A stretch of DNA of 64,000 nucleotides from Cocleimonas flava (GTDB taxonomy: Bacteria > Pseudomonadota > Gammaproteobacteria > Thiotrichales > Thiotrichaceae), in assembly GCF_004339015.1 (NCBI RefSeq), contig NZ_SMFQ01000004.1, positions 62,001 through 126,000 of the forward strand, written 5' to 3'. The notes beneath the pieces were generated by a model. The model saw only the letters and a program-made list of their open reading frames with translations, made no database searches and had not been told where the DNA came from. Positions 35,554 through 44,800 of the stretch are shown one piece after another; position 1 is the stretch's first letter, and every line of letters starts with the position of its first letter. Made by a program: the position numbers and the translations under genes.

Positions 35554-36780
35554 ATGGCATTTGCACCACAGATAAAAATCCCCGCTACCTATATGCGCGG
35601 CGGCACCAGTAAAGGCACCTTCTTTAATCTGGAAGACCTACCAGAAAAGTGCAAAGTCGCGGGAGCCGCACGTGATGCGATGCTGCTTCGTGTTATCGGC
35701 AGTCCAGATCCATACGGCAAACAAACCGATGGCATGGGTGGTGCAACGTCTAGTACCAGTAAAACGGTAATTCTGGCGAAAAGTACAAAAGCTGATCACG
35801 ACGTTGATTACCTCTTCGGACAAGTTTCAATCGACAAACCATTTGTCGATTGGAGTGGTAACTGTGGAAACCTGACTGCTGCTGTTGGCTCTTTCGCCAT
35901 CAGTAATGGCATGGTTGATGCTGATCGTATTCCTGAAAATGGTATCGCTACCGTAAGAGTTTGGCAGGCAAATATCGAAAAAACGATTATTGCACAAGTT
36001 CCTATCACTAACGGTGAAGTACAGGAAACCGGTGATTTTGAACTGGATGGGGTGACCTTTCCTGCCGCTGAAGTTCAAGTTGAATTCATGAACCCTGTGG
36101 ATGCATCAGAAGCGATGTTCCCCACAGGTAATCTTGTGGATGATCTGGAAGTCCCGGGTATTGGAACATTCAAGGCAACCATGATCAATGCCGGTATTCC
36201 GACCATTTTCCTAAATGCGGAAGATATCAATTTCACTGGCGTGAGTTACAACGGCACTGAATTACAATCCGATATCAACAGTGACGAAAACGCACTGGCA
36301 ATGTTCGAAACCATTCGTGCTTATGGTGCGATCAAAATGGGTTTGATTGAATCCATTGAAGAAGCAGCAACGCGTCAACATACACCTAAAGTCGCTTTCG
36401 TGGGTAAACCACAAGGCTATACCTCATCAAGCGGTAAAGAAATTAACGCTGATGATATCGACTTGAATGTGCGCGCCTTATCGATGGGTTTATTACACCA
36501 CGCGATGATGGGCACCGCTGCTGTAGCCATCGGAACGGCTGCAACGATTCCTGGCACTCTGGTTAATTTGGCAGCGGGTGGCGGAGATCGAGATTCCGTT
36601 ACTTTCGGACATCCATCAGGCACCTTGAAAGTAGGCGCAGAAGCTATCGAAAATGAAGGTGAGTGGACAGTGAATAAAGTCGTAATGAGTCGCAGTGCAC
36701 GCGTATTAATGGAAGGTGCTGTAAGAATTCCCGGTGATGTGCTTGATAATATTCCAGTTGATGATATGGAGAACAAATAA
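35554..36780 (+). CDS. prpF: 2-methyl-aconitate isomerase
   Basis: PrpF isomerises the AcnD product to 2-methyl-cis-aconitate. The 408-residue protein has the family N-terminus IPATYMRGGTSKGTFF and VDWSGNCGNLTAAVG around the conserved cysteine, and the second half-domain with FGHPSGTLKVGAE. AAGGAG precedes its ATG. Its stop overlaps the nitroreductase ATG by one base (TAATG). Confidence 0.97.
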   Translation: MAFAPQIKIPATYMRGGTSKGTFFNLEDLPEKCKVAGAARDAMLLRVIGSPDPYGKQTDGMGGATSSTSKTVILAKSTKADHDVDYLFGQVSIDKPFVDWSGNCGNLTAAVGSFAISNGMVDADRIPENGIATVRVWQANIEKTIIAQVPITNGEVQETGDFELDGVTFPAAEVQVEFMNPVDASEAMFPTGNLVDDLEVPGIGTFKATMINAGIPTIFLNAEDINFTGVSYNGTELQSDINSDENALAMFETIRAYGAIKMGLIESIEEAATRQHTPKVAFVGKPQGYTSSSGKEINADDIDLNVRALSMGLLHHAMMGTAAVAIGTAATIPGTLVNLAAGGGDRDSVTFGHPSGTLKVGAEAIENEGEWTVNKVVMSRSARVLMEGAVRIPGDVLDNIPVDDMENK

Positions 36781-37445
36781 TGAAGGTTAGTGATGCATTA
36801 AAGCAAAGAAAATCTGTTCGCGCTTATATGGATAAGCCCGTCGAAGATGAAAAAATTCAGGCAGTTCTAGAAGTAGCTAGACATGCACCATCAGGTACTA
36901 ACACCCAACCATGGCAAGTAGCAGTGGTTACTGGCAATTCTAAATTAGCCCTTCAAGATAAAATCGAAACTGCATTCAGAGGCGGTGATCGTGGTAAAGC
37001 GGATTATGACTATTACCCCAATGAATGGGTATCACCGTTTAAAGATCGACGTAAAGAATGCGGTCTGCTGATGTATTCAACACTAGGAATTACCCGCGAA
37101 GATACAGATCGCCAACTGGATCAGTGGGCGGCTAACTATCGTTCATTTGATGCACCCGTGATGCTGTTGTTCTTTATGGATAAGATCATGGAACGCGGTT
37201 CCTTTATGGATTATGGCATGTTCCTGCAATCCATCATGTTAGCTGCAGAAGAACAAGGTTTAGCCACTTGTCCTCAAGCCTCTCTGGCAGATTACCCACA
37301 CATCATCAAACCAGAACTTGGTTACGATGATAACACTGTATTGCTTTGTGGCATTGCACTGGGTTACGAGGAAAAAGGCGCATTAGTAAATAGCTATCGT
37401 ACATCACGATTAGAGGTAGAAGAATTTACACAATTTTTTAAATAA
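36780..37445 (+). CDS. Nitroreductase family flavoprotein
   Basis: This 221-residue FMN-dependent oxidoreductase of the nitroreductase superfamily starts with a typical KQRKSVRAYMDKPVE and has RHAPSGTNTQPWQV as phosphate/flavin contact, and EQGLATCPQASLADY near the C-terminus. Members reduce nitro compounds, quinones or enones; the natural substrate here is not shown. Translational coupling to prpF makes it part of the methylcitrate operon, which is not usual, so a protective role against a reactive intermediate of propionate metabolism is one possible reading. Confidence 0.9.
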   Translation: MKVSDALKQRKSVRAYMDKPVEDEKIQAVLEVARHAPSGTNTQPWQVAVVTGNSKLALQDKIETAFRGGDRGKADYDYYPNEWVSPFKDRRKECGLLMYSTLGITREDTDRQLDQWAANYRSFDAPVMLLFFMDKIMERGSFMDYGMFLQSIMLAAEEQGLATCPQASLADYPHIIKPELGYDDNTVLLCGIALGYEEKGALVNSYRTSRLEVEEFTQFFK

Positions 37446-37570
37446 CGTTTTTACACATGTTTTTTCAATAACACTTTCTACGATCAAATCCGCTAGAAAC
37501 AAATGATTGATCCAGAGTAAGACATTTGAAGAAAGTAAGACAGAAAGGTGAAATACGTTATTCAGTAAAT

Positions 37571-37602
37571 AAAGTCACCCCCCTACTTTAAGGCACTTTT
37601 TT
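37571..37602 (+). repeat. C6 interspersed repeat, copy 9
   Basis: Identical over 32 bases to copy 8: AAAGTC, ACCCCCCTACTTTA, AGGCAC and T6. An outer arm TAAATAAAG before it pairs with CTTTATTTA after it, so the hairpin is longer than in other copies. It separates the methylcitrate operon from prpE. Confidence 0.92.
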
Positions 37603-37646
37603 GCTTTATTTAGGGTGGTATACCAGTTCAATCATAGGAGATTAAA

Positions 37647-39518
37647 GTGAGTTACCAACAAGAGTTTAATGCTGCAAAAAATGACCCGGAAGGTTTCTGG
37701 AAAGACAAATCAGAAGCTTTGGAATGGTTTAAGCCACCGCAAAATATTTTAACCCAGGATGAAAATGGTATTCATCACTGGTTTGCCGATGGTGAAATGA
37801 ACACGGCATATATGGCTCTTGATTATCATGTCAATAATGGTCGTGCAGATCAGGCGGCATTGATATATGACTCACCCGTTACAAACACCAAGAAAACATA
37901 CACCTATCGCGAACTACGCGATGAAGTAGCACTCGCTGCCGGTATGTTGAAGGACCTTGGTGTAGAAAAAGGTGACCGCGTAATCGTCTATATGCCGATG
38001 ATCGCGGAAGCTGCTATTGCCATGTTGGCATGTGCTCGAATCGGTGCCATTCATTCGGTGGTTTTTGGTGGATTTGCTGCACCAGAATTAGCCGTACGTA
38101 TCGACGATGCTAAACCAAAAGTTATTTTAAGTGCTTCATGTGGTATCGAAATCAAACGCGTTATCGAATACAAACCGCTGATCGACAATGCTATCGAAAT
38201 CGCTGAACACACACCACAAAACGTCGTTGTATTCCAACGTCCAGAAGCGACTGCTGAGTTATCTCATGATCGCGATGTCGATTGGTCCGAAGCGATCAGT
38301 AAAGCACAACCCGCTGAATGTACTCCGGTAAAGGGTACAGACTTGCTTTACATACTTTACACTTCAGGCACAACAGGAAAACCAAAAGGCGTAGTTCGTG
38401 AAAACGGTGGTCATGCCGTAGCAATGAAATACAGCATGAAAGCGGTTTACGATATCGACCCGGGTGATGTGTTCTGGGCGGCTTCGGATGTTGGCTGGGT
38501 TGTTGGTCATTCATATATCGTTTACGCACCACTACTACACGGTTGCACAACCATCCTTTACGAAGGCAAGCCAATCATGACGCCAGACGCAGGTGCATTC
38601 TGGCGTGTAATCAGTGAATATGGCGTTAAAGGTCTTTTCACTGCGCCTACGGCTTATAGAGCGATTAAGAAAGAAGATCCAAATGCAGATTTAGCCAAGC
38701 AGTACGACCTGTCTTGTTTAGAAGCACTTTACTCTGCCGGCGAACGTCTTGACCCTGCAACCTTTGACTGGCTGGATGAGAAATTCGGCTTACCTATCGT
38801 TGATAACTGGTGGCAGACAGAAACTGGTTGGGCGATCGCGTCTAATATGACTGGCATCGAAAAGATGAAAGTGAAACCAGGATCTGCAACTGTTCCTTGT
38901 ACGGGTTTCAATGTGCAAATTCTTGATGAAAACGGTAAAGAATTAGGTCCAAACGAGCAAGGTAATATCGCGATTAAACTTCCGATGCCGCCAAGCTGTT
39001 TAACTTCAGTCTGGGGTGATCTGGATCGCTTTAAAGCAAGCTATCTTGAAACCTACCCGGGTTACTACGTAAGTGGTGATGGTGGCTATATTGATGATGA
39101 AGGTTATTTATTCGTCATGGGCCGAGTTGATGATGTAATCAACGTCGCTGGTCATCGTCTCTCAACCGGTGAAATGGAAGAGATTATCGGCAAGCATCCA
39201 GCTATTGCAGAATGTGCAGTTATTGGTCGCGATGACGCATTAAAAGGACAAATGCCCACTGGCTTCGTGGTGCTTAAAAATGGCATTACCATGACTGACG
39301 AAGAAATCACCAAAGAATTAATTACTTTAGTTCGCCAGGAGATAGGTGCTGTGGCATCATTCAAAGAAGTACATGTTGTGCCACGTTTACCGAAAACTCG
39401 CTCTGGTAAAATTCTTAGAAAAACCATGCGTCAAATCTTTAATGGTGAAGAATATATTATTCCTTCAACCATCGATGACCCTGATTCATTGAGCGAAATT
39501 CAAGAACTAAAAGGATAA
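37647..39518 (+). CDS. prpE: Propionyl-CoA synthetase
   Basis: PrpE activates propionate with ATP and CoA, feeding the methylcitrate cycle. The 623-residue acyl-CoA synthetase has the AMP-binding motif YTSGTTGKPKG at about 237-247, FWAASDVGWVVGHSY, WWQTETGW, and the catalytic Lys588 in PKTRSGKILRK. Similarity is closest to PrpE rather than acetyl-CoA synthetase (DRVIVYMPMIAEAAIAMLAC, short length). The start is GTG, chosen because AGGAG lies six bases upstream. It lies downstream of the prp operon across repeat copy 9, and nine bases before a metallo-beta-lactamase-fold gene. Confidence 0.92.
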   Translation: MSYQQEFNAAKNDPEGFWKDKSEALEWFKPPQNILTQDENGIHHWFADGEMNTAYMALDYHVNNGRADQAALIYDSPVTNTKKTYTYRELRDEVALAAGMLKDLGVEKGDRVIVYMPMIAEAAIAMLACARIGAIHSVVFGGFAAPELAVRIDDAKPKVILSASCGIEIKRVIEYKPLIDNAIEIAEHTPQNVVVFQRPEATAELSHDRDVDWSEAISKAQPAECTPVKGTDLLYILYTSGTTGKPKGVVRENGGHAVAMKYSMKAVYDIDPGDVFWAASDVGWVVGHSYIVYAPLLHGCTTILYEGKPIMTPDAGAFWRVISEYGVKGLFTAPTAYRAIKKEDPNADLAKQYDLSCLEALYSAGERLDPATFDWLDEKFGLPIVDNWWQTETGWAIASNMTGIEKMKVKPGSATVPCTGFNVQILDENGKELGPNEQGNIAIKLPMPPSCLTSVWGDLDRFKASYLETYPGYYVSGDGGYIDDEGYLFVMGRVDDVINVAGHRLSTGEMEEIIGKHPAIAECAVIGRDDALKGQMPTGFVVLKNGITMTDEEITKELITLVRQEIGAVASFKEVHVVPRLPKTRSGKILRKTMRQIFNGEEYIIPSTIDDPDSLSEIQELKG

Positions 39519-39527
39519 TTAACAAGA

Positions 39528-40487
39528 ATGAAAGCTACGTTTCAAGATCTAGGGAATGGTGTCACCGTTGTTGACGCCGAATACACACAACCGGGTATCG
39601 CTGCTCTTTATTTAATCGAAGAAGATGGTGATGTGGCGATTGTCGAAACCGGTACTAATGACAGTATCCCCTATATTCTTGAAGTTCTTGAATCGAAGCA
39701 ACTCAGTTTTGATGATGTGAAATACATCATTCCTACGCATGTTCATCTGGACCACGCAGGTGGTGCAGGTGAACTCATGTTGAAATGTCCTAATGCAAAA
39801 TTGGTGATTCATCCTTATGGCGCGGCCCACATGATTGACCCAAGCCGTTTAATTGCGGGTGCATCAACGGTATACGGTGAAGAAGCCTTTAAAAAGCTCT
39901 ACGGTACGATTCAACCTGTCGATGAAGATCGTGTCATTGAAGCACCCGATCTATTTACTATCGACATGAATGGTCGTGTTTTAGAATTTTTGGATACACC
40001 GGGCCACGCCAATCATCACTTTAGTATTTACGATAAAAAGAGCGATGGCATTTTCACTGGGGATACCTTTGGCTTATCCTATCCACAACTAACCACCGCA
40101 GAAGGTCGATTCATTTTCTGTACGACTACACCTGTGCAGTTTAATCCTGAAGCGTTACTCGCCAGTATCGATAAGATTTTGGCTAAAAATACGTCAAAGA
40201 TTTATCTCACGCACTTTGGTGAAATCAAACCGACAGAGAAAGTCATCGAGCAACTCAAGGCCAGTGTGAATGCTTTTGTCGAGATTTCAGAAGCTGCCAA
40301 AGACATGACTGAAAATCGTATCGAACATATTGATCAAAAAATCAGAGAGTATTTGCTCAAAGTGTTAGCCGATATGGGTTGTGAACAGGATGTCGATTTC
40401 CAAAACAGTGTAATCAAGTTTGATAGTCTATTGAATGCACAGGGATTGGATTTCTGGTTAAGCAAACTAGCGAGAAAAAAGGCTTAG
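39528..40487 (+). CDS. Metallo-beta-lactamase-fold hydrolase
   Basis: This 319-residue cytoplasmic MBL-fold protein has the metal motif THVHLDHAGG (H71, H73, D75, H76), LDTPGHANHHFSIYD and GDTFGLSYPQ for the remaining ligands. Family members hydrolyse thioesters, lactones or glutathione conjugates. It starts nine bases after prpE and is thus co-transcribed with it; a thioesterase role acting on excess or dead-end acyl-CoA or glutathione adducts is conceivable, but nothing in the sequence decides it. Confidence 0.88.
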   Translation: MKATFQDLGNGVTVVDAEYTQPGIAALYLIEEDGDVAIVETGTNDSIPYILEVLESKQLSFDDVKYIIPTHVHLDHAGGAGELMLKCPNAKLVIHPYGAAHMIDPSRLIAGASTVYGEEAFKKLYGTIQPVDEDRVIEAPDLFTIDMNGRVLEFLDTPGHANHHFSIYDKKSDGIFTGDTFGLSYPQLTTAEGRFIFCTTTPVQFNPEALLASIDKILAKNTSKIYLTHFGEIKPTEKVIEQLKASVNAFVEISEAAKDMTENRIEHIDQKIREYLLKVLADMGCEQDVDFQNSVIKFDSLLNAQGLDFWLSKLARKKA

Positions 40488-40513
40488 AGCTTATTTAAAT
40501 CTCTTATTCACTT

Positions 40514-40554
40514 TAGCCACCCCCCTACTTTGAGGCGTTTTTTCTAACGCCTCA
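40514..40554 (+). repeat. C6 interspersed repeat, copy 10, with extended hairpin
   Basis: TAGCC, ACCCCCCTACTT, then TGAGGCGTT, a short T-rich loop and AACGCCTCA. The right arm of the repeat forms its own perfect 9-bp hairpin with the downstream copy. It ends the prpE-MBL unit. Confidence 0.9.
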
Positions 40555-40611
40555 TTTGTGTCTATTTTTTTATCTCTTTTATACCTGTATTTTTTACCTG
40601 TATTTTTAATC

Positions 40612-40632
40612 GAAGCTTGCTAAGCTTCTTTT
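40612..40632 (+). terminator. Terminator-like hairpin upstream of psiE
   Basis: GAAGCTT and AAGCTTC pair around GCT and are followed by TTTT. It lies 120 bases after the MBL-fold gene. Confidence 0.55.
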
Positions 40633-40793
40633 AACGTTTCGCGGTACGCTTTTACAAATTTATTTATAACGTTAGTTATTTATAACGTTTTTTAACAAGC
40701 ATGAAAGTAACTGCTCAACACACCGTCTAACAAAACCAACAATAACCGATAATAGTTAGATAAACATATAAGACCTTAAAAGGAAAACGTAGG

Positions 40794-41198
40794 ATGCATA
40801 AGATTCAACATTCGGCGCATAAACTATTAGTCTATGTAGAAACATTAGGATTATTCATAATCGCGATTTCCACCGTTATTGCGATAGGCTTTGAAATCGC
40901 GGTTATGGTCAGGGCGCAAACAGTTACACTGGGTGATCTTTTACTATTATTCATCTACCTTGAAGTATTGGCCATGGTTGGCATCTACCTGAAATCAGGT
41001 AAGTTACCTGTTCGAATGCCACTGTATATTGCCATTGTGGCGATGGCGAGATACATGATTCTGGACATGAAGAATCTGGATACCTATAGAATGTTAGGGC
41101 TAGCCGCAGCAATGCTGGTAGTCGCATTAGCGATTTTAGTCATCCGTTACGGTCATACCCAGTTTCCGTATAAAACCAAAGATGAAGAAAATCTTTAG
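40794..41198 (+). CDS. psiE: PsiE-like phosphate-starvation-inducible membrane protein
   Basis: The 134-residue protein has four predicted helices. The PsiE pattern includes HKLLVYVETLGLFIIAIST, LLLFIYLEVLAMVGIYLKSG and MARYMILDMKN. Function is unknown in E. coli, where the gene is induced by phosphate limitation. AAAAGGAAAACGTAGG precedes the ATG. Monocistronic, convergent with an AsnC-type regulator. Confidence 0.88.
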   Translation: MHKIQHSAHKLLVYVETLGLFIIAISTVIAIGFEIAVMVRAQTVTLGDLLLLFIYLEVLAMVGIYLKSGKLPVRMPLYIAIVAMARYMILDMKNLDTYRMLGLAAAMLVVALAILVIRYGHTQFPYKTKDEENL

Positions 41199-41245
41199 CG
41201 GGTATAACACGCTGTGTAACAACTTCGTCATTCATTAACACTACT

Positions 41246-41719
41246 CTAGAGCTGCGTATTTAAAGGCAGCTCGGTAGTATTCTTAATTTCAGTCACTGCC
41301 AGATGCGAATGCACTTCGCCAATCATCGGCAACTCCAATAATTTACTACGAACAAATTTCTCGTATTGGCGTATATCACGCACGACTATTTTCAACATAT
41401 AATCCCATGATCCTGTCATGGTGTAACACTCAACCACTTCTTCGAACTCTTTGACTCTTTCTTCAAACGCTTCCAGATGTCTTCGGCGTGTCTCTCTAAG
41501 ATTGATTGTACTGAAAGCAACCAGATCGATACCTAACTTTTCCCGATTTAAAACAGCTACTTTTTTATTGATAATATCTTTTTGAATAAGCTGATTGATT
41601 CGTCTCCAACAGGGAGATTGACTCATATTCAAAATCTCGGCGATATCCGAAGAACTACGGTCTGCATCAGACTGCAGCAGTTTTAAAATTTTAATGTCCT
41701 GTTCACTTAAGTCGATCAT
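41246..41719 (-). CDS. Lrp/AsnC family transcriptional regulator
   Basis: The start is set at the ATG at 41719, giving 157 residues, because IDLSEQDIKILKLLQSDADR is the normal Lrp N-terminus; an in-frame ATG 30 codons upstream would add a stretch not seen in the family. The helix-turn-helix SSSDIAEILNMSQSPCWRRI is followed by the RAM ligand domain with VECYTMTGSWDYMLKIV. It is divergent from the indolepyruvate oxidoreductase gene, so it probably regulates amino-acid-responsive expression of that gene from the 133-base AT-rich region between them. Confidence 0.92.
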   Translation of the reverse strand: MIDLSEQDIKILKLLQSDADRSSSDIAEILNMSQSPCWRRINQLIQKDIINKKVAVLNREKLGIDLVAFSTINLRETRRRHLEAFEERVKEFEEVVECYTMTGSWDYMLKIVVRDIRQYEKFVRSKLLELPMIGEVHSHLAVTEIKNTTELPLNTQL

Positions 41720-41852
41720 ATTAGATATTTTATACCTTTGTAGATTATATATAGGTAAATATAGACCATTATTGAGTTTCTGTAGTCTATTAAGAATAAA
41801 TAAACCCACACTTTCTTCCTATACTTTTTAGATAAGTTCATGGAGGATGAAT
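41720..41852. promoter_or_regulatory. Divergent AsnC / indolepyruvate oxidoreductase control region
   Basis: These 133 AT-rich bases contain short imperfect A/T-rich inverted elements of the type bound by Lrp proteins. The right end has GGAGG for the plus-strand gene. No C6 repeat is present. Confidence 0.45.
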
Positions 41853-44800
41853 ATGACTACAACTACAGACACTAAAAGCAATAATAAAGACATTAAACGA
41901 AGCACTAAACAAAGCTCTAAACAAGTTACTAAGCAAGAAATTAAATTAGCAGAAGTATCGCTCGACGATAAATACAAATTAAACACAACCAGAGCATACA
42001 TTACAGGTATTGAAGCGTTGGTAAGATTACCCATGCTACAGCACCAGAGAGATCAGGAACGCGGTCTAAATACAGCAGGTTTTGTCTCTGGGTACCGCGG
42101 TTCTCCCTTGGGAGGTGTCGACCAGGCCATGTGGAAAGCCAAAAAGTATTTAGACGAACACAATATTACCTTTGTGCCCGGCATCAATGAAGACCTTGCC
42201 GCAACCGCAGTACGTGGTTCTCAGGAAGTGGGGTTAATGCCAGGCAGTAAATTCGATGGTGTATTCGGTATGTGGTATGGAAAAGGACCCGGACTCGATC
42301 GCAGTATCGATGCCATTCGCCATGCGAATGCAGCAGGCACCTCAAAGTGGGGGGGTGTACTTGCCGTTGTGGGTGATGATCATGGTTGTAAATCATCCAC
42401 CTACCCTTATCAATCTGAACATTTATTCATGAGTCTTTCAATGCCAGTACTTGCGCCAGCTAATGTGCAAGAGGTTCTGGATTTAGGTGTTTATGGTATT
42501 GAATTGTCCCGTTACTGCGGCTGCTGGGTTGGGCTAAAAGCAATCACCGAGAATATGGATTCGGCTGTGTCAGCTAAAATCGACCCCAATCGTATAGAAA
42601 TTAAAATCCCTAAAACTTTCCACATGCCAGACGATGGCGTGAATGTGCGTTGGCCAGACACACCCTTGGCACAGGAAGAAAGGCTCAATAAATACAAAAT
42701 CTATGCAGCACGTGTTTTCGCCAGAGAAAACAACCTTAATAAAATTGTTATGGACACCAAAACACCGAAGCTAGGTATCATTACATCGGGTAAAAGTTAC
42801 CTTGATGTTCTACAAGCCTTTGACGATTTAGGTATCGACAAAAAACTGGCTTCTGAACTTGGCATTCGTGTCTATAAAGTGGGTATGCCCTGGCCACTGG
42901 AACCAGTCACCACGCACGAATTTGCAGAAGGACTGGATGAAATTCTAGTGGTCGAAGAAAAACGCTCGGTAATGGAAGACCAGTTAACCGGTCAACTGTA
43001 TAACTGGCCTGTCGACAAGCGACCAAAAGTAGTCGGCGAGTACGATGAACACGGTCAGGACCTACTGACAAATCTGGCTGAGCTAACCCCAGCAATGATC
43101 GCCCGAGTGATTTTTCAACGCATTACACCGTACATGAACGACGCAGAGCTTATTAACGATAGCGTTATCGAAACCATGCAGAAGCGCGTTGATTTCATTA
43201 ACCGTAAAGAACGCAAACTCGCCAAACCACGTAAAATCTCCAATCGCGAAGCCATGTATTGTTCTGGCTGTCCGCACAATACCTCTACTGCAGTGCCTGA
43301 AGGCTCCATTGCTGGCGGTGGTATTGGTTGTCATTATATGAGCACCTGGAGTAAAAACCGTCCTGCGCATAACTATACGCACATGGGTGGTGAAGGTGTA
43401 ACCTGGACCGGTATTGCGCCGTTTACTGAAACAAAACACATGTTCCAGAACCTCGGTGATGGCACCTATTTCCATTCTGGATTATTGGCAATTCGTCAAT
43501 CCGTTGCATCTGGCGTCAACATCACTTATAAAATTTTATACAACGATGCAGTAGCGATGACCGGCGGCCAACCCGTTGATGGAAACTTAAGTGTGGCTCA
43601 GTTAGTACTGCAATTAAAAGGCGAAGGTATTCAACGCATTGAGATTGTTTCTGATAACCCGAAAGCACATAAATCGTTGAATGATTCTACCGTCAGTATT
43701 AGTCATCGTGATCAACTCAATCTCGTTCAGAAGTCACTTCGCGAAACCACTGGAACGACTATCCTCATTTACGAACAAACCTGTGCTGCAGAAAAACGCA
43801 GACGACGTAAGCGTGGAATCATGCCGGATATTGATCAGCGTGTGGTAATCAACGAAGCTGTCTGTGAAGGTTGCGGCGACTGTAGCGTTAAATCGAATTG
43901 CATGTCCGTTATTCCGAAAGAAACCGAAGTTGGACGTAAACGTCAAATCGATCAGGCTGCCTGTAATAAAGACTTCTCCTGCATCAATGGATTCTGCCCT
44001 AGTTTTGTTTCAGTCGCTGGTGGCGAGCTAAAGAAAAACAAAGAGTCGAATATCTCGGTTGAGAATAACAATTTACCCGAACCGACGCGCCCACTGATTG
44101 ATCAACCCTGGAATATTCTGGTAACAGGTATTGGTGGTACCGGCGTATTGACGGTAACCTCTGTATTGTCTATGGCGGCGCATTTGGAAAACAAAGGAAT
44201 CGCCACCTTAAACCAGACGGGTCTTGCACAAAAGTTTGGCCCTGTAATTAGTCATCTTCGAATTGCTAACGAACAAAAAGACATTCATGCAGTGCGTATT
44301 CCTGCCGGTGATGCAGACGTGATGATTGGTTGTGACCTGATTGTCAGTGCCTCTGATGATGCGTTAGCAAAGCTGAATGTAGAACGCAGCCATGCCGTTA
44401 TCAATGACACGCTCACACCGACTGCTGAATTCGTGCACAACCCAGATGCTGTTTTTCAGGATGAAGCGATGAAACACAGCATCATCGATGAATTAAAAGA
44501 AGGTCGCGTCGATTTTCTACCGGCCACTGAAATCGCTAATGCGCTATTAGGCGATACCATTGCTACCAACCTATTCATGCTCGGTTATGCCTATCAGAAA
44601 GGGTTAATCCCGGTCAGTTCAGAAGCCATCTTTAAAGCGTTGGAACTCAATAAGGTGCGAATTGATTTCAACAAGAAAGCCTTTATGTGGGGCCGTATGG
44701 CATTACTAGACCGTAAAAAGGTTGAAGAAGCCGCGAATGTTGAAAAGAATCGATTTACGCCGTTAGAAGATTTAGAAGATATTATCGAGTATCGCGCGAA

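Larger units (their letters stand above)
40488..40793. other. Intergenic region before psiE
   Basis: These 306 AT-rich bases hold repeat copy 10, a second terminator-like hairpin at 40612-40632 and a 14-base direct repeat TTATTTATAACGTT at 40660-40673 and 40676-40689 (16-base period). The direct repeat is a possible operator for psiE; no gene is seen. Confidence 0.6.
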
